In this document: in pieces, positions 22,481-33,400 of the stretch
Numbering within the stretch: position 1 is the stretch's first letter
How the letters are laid out: each line of letters starts with the position of its first letter
NCBI GenBank assembly: GCA_018389105.1
Contig: JACATO010000171.1
Coordinates: 62,001-126,000, forward strand
DNA from: Nautilus pompilius
Lineage: Eukaryota > Mollusca > Cephalopoda > Nautilida > Nautilidae
Direction: 5' to 3'
DNA length: 64,000 nucleotides
Translations under genes and position numbers: made by a program
Notes under the pieces: generated by a model
Told to the model about the DNA's origin: nothing
Seen by the model: only the letters and a program-made list of their open reading frames with translations
Databases searched by the model: none

Positions 22481-24520
22481 ACAGTTTATTGTTAGTCATT
22501 AAAAATGAGGGGACTTCATCCTGTACGTAAGTAAATACAAATGAAGTGAAGATTATGGTTTCTTGATTCATTATTTTAATGATTATGGTGAATTAACGAT
22601 TCTGGTCTTTTATGTCAGTCATTAAATTAAAGATTATTGAGTCTTAATCTTGTCTCATTAATGATGAAATAAATATGATGGCAGACTTGATCTCTTGTCT
22701 TTCATTAAAGATAAAGAAGAGATGATGTAATCGTGAATTATTATGTCAGTCACTAAAGATGAATAAAGATTGTTGGGATTTTATAATTTATCAGTTGTAA
22801 ACATGAATTAAAATGATGGTATCTTAATCCATTGTGCCAATCATTAAAGATGATGTTGATTTTTCAGTCATTTAAAAAAAGTTAAGATGAAGGTGACTTC
22901 ATCCTGTATGTAAGTCATTAAAAGGAAGTGAAAACGACGGAGTTTTGGTTCTTTATGTCAATCATTAAACTGAAGTAAAGGTTATTGTGTCTTTACCATT
23001 TATGACATTCACTAGAGATTAAAGATGATGTTTTGATCATTTACGCCATTAATTAATGATGAAGAGTACACGATGTGTATTGATCTCTTATTTAGATCAT
23101 TAAAGATGCATGCTAGATGATGGCGTCCTGGTCCTTAAGCCATTAAAGATAAAGGATATATGGCGATGGTTTGATTTTTTTGTAATTACATTAATGAAGA
23201 AGTAAATATTTTGATATCTTCTTGTCAGTCATTAAAGATAAAATAAAGATCCGGTCTTTTGTTTTTTATGTCAGTCATTAAAATTGAAGTAAATATTTTG
23301 TCTTTTTCATTTATGACATTCATTAAAGATGTCTTGACCTTTTAATGAAGTAAACGTGGTGGGCTACCTTGTGTTTCATTAAAGATGAAAGATGATGGTA
23401 ACTTTATCCTATATGTCATTTATTAAAGATGATGATGGCTTGATCCCTTCTGTCATTCATTATAAATAAAAGATTGATGATGGTGTCTATTTTTATGGAG
23501 AAATTAAAGATAAATTAACGATAGTGACTTGTTTCTTTATGTTAGAGATAAAAAATAATTAAAAAATTGATAATTTGAAGAAAAGATTGTTGCTTTCACA
23601 ATTTATTTCAGTCATTAAGGTGAAGTAACGACGATGGCATTAATCATTAGGTCAGTCATTAAAGATAATGATCTAAATATTAAGGTGTGTTGATGCTTTA
23701 TGTTAGTCATTAAAGATGAAGTAAACGTTGTTGGGCCTCTGTTAGTTACGTCAGTCATTAAACATGAAATATATTTTATATTGTCTTGATCGTTTTATCA
23801 TCATTAATGATGAAGTAAATATGATAGTGGCTTGTCAGTAATTAAAGTTGAAAGCTTCATTCTGTATGTAAGTAATTTAAAATGGGATTTAAGATGACGT
23901 TATTATATTTCTTTGTCAGCCAGTAATGATAAAGTTAAAGATGATGATGTCTTGATCCTTTATGCCAATAATTAATGATAACGGATAGATGACGATGACT
24001 TGATCTTTTATGCATGTCATTAAAATGAAGATGATGGTAACTTAATTTTTATGTCATTCATCAAAGGTGAAGTACAGATGGTAGTGTATTGGTCTATTAT
24101 GTCAGCCATTGAAGATAAAGTAAAGATTTGTCTTTATCCTTTATGTAATTTATTAAAGGTGAAACATACATGATACTTTTATTTTTGATATCAGTTATTA
24201 GATGTGATATTGTCCAAATTTTATATCAGTCATCAAGAGCTAAATAAAAATGATAGTGTTTTGATATCACTCATTTAAAATAAAGATGATGATGACTTGA
24301 TTTTTTACGTCAGTCATGAAAAATGAAATAAAGTTGATGGATTCCCTATTGTTTATATCAGTCATTAAAGATGAAGTAAAGATTATAGCGTGTTGATCTT
24401 AAAGTTAGTTACTGAAAATAAAATAAATATGTTGTTTGGTGACTCTATGTCAGTAAATACAATGAAGTAAAAATATGGTGTCTCTATTATTCATCTTAAA
24501 TGTTAATGCCAATGACACTT
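22480..24520. repeat. Degenerate minisatellite, unit about 50-60 bp, roughly 35 copies
   Basis: The unit is close to TGTCAGTCATTAAAGATGAA followed by GTAAAGATGATGGTGTCTTG and ATCNTTTA. CATTAAAGATGA-type cores recur about every 50-60 bp with heavy divergence (for example 22616, 22744, 22838, 22913, 22958, 23225, 23270, 23320, 23650, 23705, 24360). It is unrelated in sequence to the ligand-intron satellite. Confidence 0.8.
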
Positions 24521-24639
24521 ATATTCTTCAACATCCTAACCAGTTTTATACAATGATTCCAATAATAACAATAACGTACTAATTCATGTATTTAAAAAAT
24601 AACCATTTATTTGACAGATTCTTGTATTTAGTGACTAAA

Positions 24640-24720
24640 TGAAAATACCTATAAAGCCGGACTTTATTTGACATTTAGTAGGTGAGCAAGTAAAGACGGA
24701 CTTTACTTGATATTAGCCGA
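24640..24720. repeat. Direct repeat pair, about 35 bp
   Basis: ATAAAGCCGGACTTTATTTG and GTAAAGACGGACTTTACTTG, each followed by A(C/T)ATTTAG or ATATTAG, occur about 40 bp apart. The core of each is nearly palindromic. Confidence 0.5.
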
Positions 24721-25224
24721 CGCATTAAAGATGCGTCTTTTCTCGGTGGTGAAACAACAGCGATATCCATTTGTGTTTGAAAGTGTTACACATTCAAACC
24801 GACGAAATTCCCTTTGGAATTAACGATACAGGTCGGCCATTAAGAGACAAAATGGAGTTAGTCATGGAATAAATGGCGGTTGTTTATTTACACGCTACAA
24901 ACTTCCATTAGTAAAATGACTGAGTTAGATGAAACTCTTGATGGTTCAGAAGAATCGGGGGGGTTGGGGACTAGAGTTATGGTTGGGGAACCGTATAACT
25001 GTGCATGTGCCGAGCATCGAAGCAGCCAGCGAGCGCATCATTAGCTGCACCGGTGCCGCCGATTAATCGACACAGTTTTTTCATCTCTATCAGGGGGTCC
25101 ACAAAATAGAATAAACATACTCCATATATTTTATTACCACCAGATCAAACCATTCCATTAATCATGATTATACAGAATAGCCTTTTTAAATCCAAAAATA
25201 CGTCTTTGAATACAGGGCGGATTT

Positions 25225-25292
25225 TGTCTGGAAGGCTACGTTTTTATTTGTTCACCGCTTTCCGGAAACGCGAGGAAAGGAGCTGTAATTTT
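25225..25292 (+). promoter_or_regulatory. Candidate promoter and noncoding first exon of the DHHC gene
   Basis: A CpG-retaining stretch with TTTCCGGAAACG (about 25259-25270), a palindromic ETS/GABP-type site common in housekeeping promoters. It is followed 20 bp later by a strong donor, TTTT|GTAAGTG at 25292/25293. It lies 4.8 kb before the first recognised DHHC coding exon on the same strand, so it could start that transcript. No RNA evidence. Confidence 0.25.
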
Positions 25293-25523
25293 GTAAGTGT
25301 GTGTACACTGTTTTATAGATTTCTGGAACACTTCTGCAGTTGACTGTTTGTTTTAGACACGTAGACTATATTATGTAGATTATTATTATTATATTTCCGA
25401 TGACAATTTTGTAAAAGATTGTTCATGCGTGGCTGGTGGTCGTCGGCATGGTGGATATTTTTCTGTTCGTTAAATTCCACTTCTCTGTTGTATACGGTTT
25501 TGGTTGGTGAGACGACCTCTTGT

Positions 25524-25955
25524 TGGGGGGGGGGGCATGACAGACGAATTCCGATGTGTTGGAGAAACCACCGGGCGAATCCCTGTGAATTGAGGTAATA
25601 ATAATGATTTACCCTGCCCCATTACAACATTGGATGGTGGGGGGGATGAACAGACGAATTCCGGGTGGAAAACCACCGGCGAATCCCGGTGAATTGAAGG
25701 TAATAATAGTGATTTACCCTGCCCCATAGACTACAACATTGGATGGGGTGGGATGCATGACAGACGATTCCGATGTGTTGGTGAAACCACCGGGCGGGTG
25801 AATGGAAGGTCCCTGAGACTACAACATTGGATGGGGGGGATGCATGACAGACGATTCCGATGTGTGGTGAAAACCACCGGGCGAATCCCGGTGAATTGAT
25901 GGTAATAATAATGATTTACCCTGCCCCATAGACTACAACATTGGATGGGGTGGGG
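25524..25955. repeat. Four-copy minisatellite, about 110-bp unit, with a hairpin in each full unit
   Basis: Units start at about 25524, 25638, 25749 and 25838; the third is shortened. Shared blocks are GACAGACGATTCCGATGTG, CCACCGGGCGAATCCCGGTG, GTAATAATAATGATTTACCC and TACAACATTGGATGGGG. CACCGGG and CCCGGTG form a 7-bp inverted repeat around CGAAT. Copies are much less diverged than in the other arrays. The long minus-strand frames here are translations of the repeat. Confidence 0.85.
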
Positions 25956-26072
25956 GGATGGCGAAGTACTGATGTCCGAAAATGGAAATTGAAAAGAAGT
26001 TTGTTTTTTTTTTCTTTTTGTGTGTGGAAAGTTAGTGAAAATGTGGAGCTCTATTGACAGTGACGGAGAAAC

Positions 26073-26222
26073 ATGAAGAAGACAGACGAGAGCATCATTC
26101 AGCTGGAAGATCTTAAGAAATCGTCTGTGTTTGGAACAGCCAGAATTTTCCGGAATTGCTTCTGGAGGATTCAAGTTGTATGCTGCAATAGACCACTTCT
26201 TTGCGGATGTGGGAGAAAATGA
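26073..26222 (+). CDS. Small ORF, 49 codons, unknown
   Basis: ATG at 26073 opens MKKTDESIIQLEDLKKSSVF and ends at TGA 26220-26222. The first 25 residues look protein-like (acidic-amphipathic) and the sequence just upstream is CpG-containing. No family recognised. It could be a short peptide, a 5' exon of the DHHC transcript, or chance. Confidence 0.15.
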   Translation: MKKTDESIIQLEDLKKSSVFGTARIFRNCFWRIQVVCCNRPLLCGCGRK

Positions 26223-26229
26223 TAATAAT

Positions 26230-27600
26230 AATAATAATGATAATAAATCGCATTTACTGGGGGGTTGTGTGAAAGAAACTGCAGAAGCTAGATCTATATA
26301 CCTTTAAAACTAAACTGCATATCAAAAAGTTTCTGAAGAATTAATCAAGGCATTTAGAATTTTAACAAACATGAATAACCAGTACACATGTTTCTTTGGT
26401 TTTTTTGGTTGGTGTGTGTTATTACAAGCATTATAGCAATGGAGATAAATGTCTTTTTGTGAATAGTGACAGCATGAATACATAAAACAGTCTTTCTACT
26501 ACTGTTAAATGTGACACTTAATGTTTTTACAAATTCAATGAATCATTGGTTTGAAGGAGAGGTGATGGCTTTAGATAGCATAAGAAATTTACAGCTTTTA
26601 ATAACTATGGCCATAATATGCAAGAAGCTACTGGCAATATAGTACTATTTAAGGCTGAAGATGTTTTTATGTTAAAAGATAGCATTGTATAGTGGCAGTA
26701 ATTTAATATTTTGTAAAGATGCAGGAATGCTCCATACTTCTTACATGCATTTCAAAAAATCTTATAATTTGTTTTCGCGGTAGATGATTTCATTCATGTA
26801 CCACTCTATTACGCACCTCATAATTTAAACTAGTTCCTTGCCTTTTTTATTACAAAAACAAAAAAAAAAATGTGCATATCACATTGTATAGCATTGTTGG
26901 AATCCATGAACCAGAAGGTTGTGGTTTTGATCTATAGCCAGATATCAGGCTTTAGTTAACAGGACCTTAAAAGGGATGGCAGGATCAAAGGCAATTGTCT
27001 ATGATACTGACTGCATCAACCTTTTTTTGGGAGGGTTATGGAAACTGGTGTTCTCTCAATGCATGCTTCACTGTGGGAAGAACTCTGATATTAAAATTCA
27101 TATACCATGTAATAAATCCACTCTGAACCTTAATGGCAATGGAGATTTAAAAAAAAAAATAATAGTATTAATAGACCCATTGTTGTCACACTTCATCTTT
27201 CAGTAGTTGATTTTCACAGACTGTGCCCAACATAGAGAGCACCATCAACCTTGGTATATTTAGTTTAGTGATTACAACTGGGCAGAAAGTAAACATTATT
27301 TAATAATATAATATAATAAAATTAAATCTGTTAATTATTAAATATAAAACAGTAAATAACAACATTTGAACACATTCATGTTCTGTTTGAAGAGGACCTG
27401 TGTATTGAGGAAGGAAACCCAAACATGACATTGCATGTACACCATACAATGTTAAAATCATCTTTTCTGGAATTCAATGACCTTGGAAATTAATATGCAA
27501 ATCATTTTTCTCACTTAATCTGCATTCATCTTTACATATCCCTTTGCCATTTTTCTATCAACTGGCTATGTATGTAGTGCAAGTCACTTTAGGAATGCAT
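26230..27600. other. CpG-poor intergenic sequence, no feature recognised
   Basis: AT-rich with TAA/AAT trinucleotide runs at about 26220-26247; only chance frames. Confidence 0.4.
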
Positions 27601-27607
27601 TGGCATT

Positions 27608-28515
27608 ATTTAACACCCAATGAGGTGGCTCAGGCCATCAGATTGTTCAAGGAATGATGATGCCAGACAGCCATTGCTTCCCAGTGCAATGTTCATTGCA
27701 GTTTCATTTTTAGTGCACTAGCAAGGTATTGTCAGACTGGCCAAGTTGCTCAATGATTACAAGTAACCCTGTGAGAGTTGTTATCTTGTTACCATTTTGC
27801 CTGAAGAAACTCTCTTCAACAGCACAATATCTCAAAATTAACTTTAAAAGAGCAATCAACTTTTGAATTTTGACTCAGTTCATAACAGGATTCATACTAA
27901 TGATATGTAGTTCAGAATACTGCTGTTACATATCTCTTAACATGGCATCATTGACAGTTGCACATGCAGTAGGCAACACAACAATATTGCAAGTGGAGGT
28001 TGAACTGTTGGCACCATATTTCTTTCACCAGCAAATGTAGATTGTCTAAACATAAATGACGGATAGGATAAAGTCTAGAGAGGCTAGGGAATGTTTTTCC
28101 ATTTGTATTTTTACAAGTATGATTGATTCAGTGGGGGCACCCTGATATTATTAAGTTAGCAATTCAAATTGACTGAAGAACTGCTGATCTTGTAATAATT
28201 AGGAGAAGAATGAGATCATTACACTTGTAGTGTCATCTTGCTAGCTCACCGGCTCCCAATTGTATCTTTATGGATGACATTGCCTATTCACACTGTGAAT
28301 AAGTTGACATTGCTGTACTACAGGTCTATAACATTACTTGCATTGAATGGTTTGCATGATCTCCAGACTTAAATTTGATTAAACATTTGGCATATTCTAG
28401 GGAGGCATAAGACTGATGCAGCATCCCACAACGACAGCTGGATCATCTAATTTTGTTAGTACCAAGACATGCATCTGCTTGAATATATGTCAGTGAAGTC
28501 ACAGTTGACATTAAA
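27608..28515 (+). mobile_element. Decayed Tc1-like transposon C
   Basis: Plus-strand fragments run in the order of a Tc1 transposase. First comes the N-terminal HTH (TPNEVAQAIRLFKEW, then QTAIASQCNVH...ALARYCQTGQVA), then decayed middle sequence. TADLVIIRRRMRSL follows, then CIFMDD with the second catalytic Asp, then FASPDLNLIKHL-like sequence (usual SPDLNPIEH), then IPQRQLDHLILLVPRHASA (usual IPQ..I..LI.SM.RR..A). Multiple stops and frame changes. Terminal repeats were not located. Confidence 0.8.
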
Positions 28516-28899
28516 GCCTTTTCTCCTAATTTCAGTTTGTTTTGGCTTTGTTGACATATTGCATGCTCATTTTAGACAGCCATTTTGTTTTTGACCCATA
28601 ATTTAACTTAGTTTCTTCCATTGACATTGTTTTATTTATAGAGATTTAAAATCAAAATGCATGTTCTTTTCAGTCATAATAGAAACACACCACCACTTTT
28701 TTTTTTTTTTTTACAAGTATTCTTGCTTTCCTTTTAGTCACTGTTCACGATCATTGATGGCACTCTGTTTCTGGTGGGCCCCTCTTCTTTGATTGATACA
28801 TCTCTCACCACAGCCACGGGCAATTAGAGGAAATTGTACTCTTGGTGGGTAAGGGTCTTCCTTTGGTGCCAGATGTGTCAACTGTTTTCATAATGTCAC

Positions 28900-29985
28900 A
28901 TTAATTTTGTGATTGACTATGATTTTGAAAGTCTGCCCAAGCATTCTGAAGTTCCTTTAAATGTATGGAATCAACCTATTGTTGTGACTTTATTGTCTTT
29001 CTGATAAATTGTGCAGGATAGCATTTTTCATAAAACCAGATATCAGATAATGTTTTTCCATTCCTTGTTCTGCACCTTGTTCTTTTTGCCCTTGTTGAAA
29101 GGTATTTAAATATTCCTTTCTTGATTTTGTGGTGGTGAATGGAGTCAAACCCAGTATATCTAATACAGACTGGGCAGATGAGGAAGGTGCCATCGATACT
29201 TAGGTTTCTTATCTGAGGACTGCTTGAAAATTTCCTTATAAATATTATCAAGGAGGCAAAAAGTAACCATTTTTTCAGTTTGTTCATAGAAAGCATCTTG
29301 AAATAGAAAATAAATTTTTGTTTCTCATAAGGTTATTAATTCCATGATGCTTTCAATGCTTAAACTGGATCTACTTTTTAAGTCATTGTCTTGTTCATGT
29401 TTATTTCTTGTGATTATTAATGCCTCATCAGTTGGAACATGGTGTCTGTGACATGAAAAGAGTTTGTAATGTATGGGGCACTACATCCAGATAGGTATGT
29501 CATAATCTTTCTGAAAAATGATTTTGCAGATGTCAAGGCAATTTAATATAGCTTAGTATGGGCCTCATTGGATTGTTATCTTTGTGGATCTTTAAAGGTT
29601 ATATGTACAAGGCTTTTTAGCTATTCTTAGTCTTTAGCTTTCTTTCAGTGGTTGGATCCTTGGATAGTTTCTTGTGCTTTCTACTTTATATAAAATCTTG
29701 CTCGGGTATTCCTTTTGATTAATAATAGCTGTGACATTACTCTCATCAGTGGGTAGGCTTATGTTCTTATCTCTTATTATTAGCAATTTCTTGTTTCTCA
29801 TTGAGCAAGATATTGGAAGGTGTGAATTCTGTAGAATGATTTTTTTGCATAGTTTTAATTTCTCAGCAGAATTTTTTGGTAGTTTGATGGCAGTGGTTTC
29901 TATAGCAGTAGAAGTATGTAAAATAGGTATCTTGCTTAGTTTTAATACATAACTTTCTGCTCTCATTTTAAACATTAAAAGATAT
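28900..29985 (-). mobile_element. Decayed Penelope-like retroelement (reverse transcriptase)
   Basis: Read from 29975 downward on the minus strand. LLIIRDKNISLPTDESNVTA and INQKEY match the (K)DI.I.PADK(G/S)N.(T/V)V.(M/I)...(D/E)Y block at the N-terminal side of Penelope-type RT. VPTDEALIITRNKHEQDNDL and SLSIESIMELI match the VP..EAL......E.D..L..RT.LS...I.EL block. FYEQTEKM corresponds to the Y.Q..G..MGSP region, with the GSP part lost. HHHKIKKGIFKYLSTRAKR matches the region after the catalytic core. Stops and frameshifts show it is dead. Its 5' end lies close to the first recognised DHHC coding exon. Confidence 0.7.
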
Positions 29986-30088
29986 TTAAAATTTACAAAT
30001 TTTCTTTTATCAGCATTATCGTTTTGTCTCCTTTTTCATAGATGCACACCTTAAACTTTTGCAAATGCTGCAGATTTAGTTTTGGATC

Positions 30089-30410
30089 ATGGTTAACATA
30101 GCAGGGAACCATTACTTTGATCAACTGCATGCAAATTATGAAGTTTTTATGGATACCCACAATCAGTCTCCTGGTTACAGTGAGCAGAAAGAGAGAGAAA
30201 GCATGCTGCTCACCAGCAAGGAACTTATCCACCGCGGTAACATGAGGAAACTTCCCTTCCTTGGGCGAATATATTTTGTCAACGATTCATTTGGGATTTT
30301 ACAATTCTGCTTTATTGTTGCCTATTGGCTATATGTAAATTTAAGTGCACTGTGGATCATCATCATACCAAGGTACCATGATGGTTACATTTCTTTGGTA
30401 TTCATCATAT
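30089..30410 (+). CDS. ZDHHC21: ZDHHC21-like exon 1: N-terminus, TM1 and start of TM2
   Basis: Residues 1-107 plus one base; donor T|GTAAGT at 30411. [10 protein letters not shown] (60-69), the hydrophobic run 69-93 and [14 protein letters not shown] (94-107) align with the ZDHHC21 N-terminus and the loop between TM1 and TM2. The in-frame ATG at 30242 (M52, MRKLPFLG) is the more family-like start. The 51 residues before it have no counterpart in vertebrate ZDHHC21 and may be 5' UTR or a lineage-specific extension. The open frame continues past the donor into the intron. Confidence 0.85.
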
Positions 30411-33400
30411 GTAAGTATTTAGCCTTATACTCTACTGCTTTATCAATTATGTGTATATTTAATTCAGTGACCCTATGTAAAAAATCTCAGCTTCACATAA
30501 TTAATTCCATGGCATTGGCTGAATCTAGCCTTGCCTTGAAACAAAGTACCAGTATCTTCAACTATGGCACTGAAGAGTCCACCCTAAATGGTATTATTTT
30601 TTAAAGTCTTTATAAACTGCATGTATTTTAATTAATATTACTAGTTAATATATTGCCCGGAAGGTTGTGAAAACAAAATTTTCTGAAATATGACCTACAG
30701 TTGGTCACAAATTGGCTTAATTGTAGTTAACCTCCTAAAAATGTACAGATCATAGTAAGGGAACACCTAATAAATGTATAACTCAGTCTTTTTTATTTAA
30801 CTAATCTAAAACGGGTCAACAGATTTATAAACAAAATTGTTTAGTTGTATTAAGCACTCTGTAATTATACTTGTTTTGTATTAGTCCTCTAGAAGAATAT
30901 AGTAATTTTTTTTAAGATGTAGTGTTTCATATCGGTAATGCCATTGTACTGATGTGAGTGGGAAATTTCTGACACTTTGTTAACTTTAAATAAGGCAACT
31001 TTCAGGCCACCATGCATGTAAACTGTGTGGAATCTGGACCATGTTTACATCCATCAGTAACTGAGAGAAGAAAGAAAGAAAAAGTAAAACATTCCAGCAA
31101 TTTATTGCTACAGAACTACCTCTGGTATTAATGGCACTGATGATGGATACTAGAGCTATGACAACTCAGTTAAAACAAACAAACAGATTTTGCCTGTGTT
31201 TATTATGCACATTGGGTTCTGTGGCTTTGGATTGTGGGAGATTTCTTTTAATTAACTTGTTTAAGGTTCCATACAATTCCGTTATCATAAAGTGGTTTTC
31301 TAAGGGAGGTAATTCTGTATATTGATTATCTCCCTGATATAATGCTTTGAAATTTAAAAAAAATAAAAATCTCGAGGTAGTTTGTTATTAAAGATATGTA
31401 TATTAAATTTAGATCATGTTATTGGTTTTTATTTTAAACGTAGTTGAAATCACCAAAACAGTGCAAGCTTTTCTTTCCAGTTTATGTCTATTTGTCAGCC
31501 ATGACTGTGATATCTCTCTTCCAAGCAGCCACAACCAACCCTGGTTCTATACCATCGATGGACGACACTGTACACGTCTCAGGTAGGCTTTGGCCCTTTG
31601 ATTTTAATCATAGTGGATTTCCCATTTGAAAATCCAGACTCTCTTCTTTTTTTGCCTGTTCAGGCTACAAGATATTATGAAAAAAATGATAAATTATGTT
31701 TTTTGAAATTTTAAACTTGTTTTAAAATAATGTAAAATATCCGATTTACACAGTTTAAAAAAAGGTAAGTAATAATAATAATAAAACTGATAAAGAGAAT
31801 TATTTATATATATATATATATCTTTGATTATTTCAAAATTAATCTTAGGAAAATAAAGTTTGTTTGCAATCTCAAATGATGGTAATTTTAAGAGTTTAAT
31901 GTCAATTTTTATGTTTATTTTCCTAAAAGATAAAAATATCAATTTAAAAAGTGGAAAGTTTTTGGATTTGATGCATTTTTTAAAATTATTTCAGTGCTAA
32001 TTGTATCTTTATTTATGTGCATTTTTTTATCGATACACTCAGTGGAACAAACATTGATTGGATGAATATGATATTTTGACCAAGTTTGACCAAAAGTGAC
32101 AGAATTATCACACAAATACATGAATTTTGAAGAAATTGTGCATAAATGAACAATAAAAAAATGGAAGATACTAGGAGCACAAGTGTGTTTTTTGATATAC
32201 ATGCAAAGTATTTACACAAAGAATGGAAAATGATCCTTTATGTCTCTTAAAGAGCAAAAGTTTGAATCCAAATTAGGGTTGGCTTGATTTAGCATACCTA
32301 TCTGGCTGGCTTGGTTGCTTCTTTTTCTTTAAGTGTTGGCCATGTGGATTTTTTTTTCTTCCATATCTGAAATATGAACAGTTCTAGTAATGATTTTCTA
32401 GGTATTTGTGGTGGAAGTTCCACATTCTTTGCTGGCTTACATCTTTCTCACTGATCAAGAGCCTCTAACATACTCAGGTAACTCATCTTGATCCCCACAT
32501 CATACCTCCTTTATCCCACGGTTGTGAGATGTCCTCAACCTAGAAAATCATGACAGGTCTGCAAAGTTAGCAAGCAAATGATGAAAATTTTTTTAAATTT
32601 TAATTTAAAATTCTTGTTTAATAGATAAATTACTCCTAGCTGATAATTGATTACTTTTCTAAAGCTTGCATTTTGCACCATCCAACCATGTATTTCCATC
32701 TTTCTCTTTGCTTTCCTATTCCTTTGATTCCATCCTTAACTAGATAAGTACATCTGATGGTTCTGTCTCCAGCTCTCTAAATGGCTGTCCATTGCCTGAA
32801 AATTGGTCTTCCCTCTCATTGTACAATATTTTCCTGTGGCTAGACATGTATACAATCTCAGTCATTGCCTCAAGTTTCTTCATAGTTGCAATCCACCATC
32901 TTGATCTTGCTCCCCCCTCAATTCTAGCCAAGTTGCATGGGTTTGTGAGGACCACAACTCTGTCTTCAATTGCAGTATTATTAGCTGCCTATGCAAAGAT
33001 ATCTCCAAAGGCTTTGGCTTCAGCTTTAAATGAACATGGTTAACTTTAACATGCCACTGTCCATTCATAGCACATTCTGCTAATCTCTTCAGACTATTAT
33101 GCCTCCTTAAGCTGTGATATTCTCTCTAAGGGACTTTGGTTCCATTTTTCCAATCATTCCCTTACTTCTGCATCATTTAGCTGCTCATTCCTCTTCCAGA
33201 TTCTATTTCCCATTCTTGATGTTCCATGATATAAACTGCTGTGCCCTGACCATCCTAGCTTCCTGATGTAATCTACCAGGCAAACTCTCTTTGCACTTTG
33301 TCCTGCTGGAGCATCACTTTTTAAACCTTTGCACTGTTTTTTTTTTTTTTTTTCCATTCTCAAAAGATCTCCTGTCTGGCATAGTGGAGGTAAGTGCCTT

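Noticed and set aside
22480-24520. CRISPR-like regular repeats
   Set aside because: The repeats are contiguous, degenerate and without unique spacers, and the DNA is animal nuclear sequence; this is a minisatellite.
25470-26174. Minus-strand frames of 85 and 147 codons
   Set aside because: They mostly translate the four-copy minisatellite, and their internal repeats follow the DNA unit.
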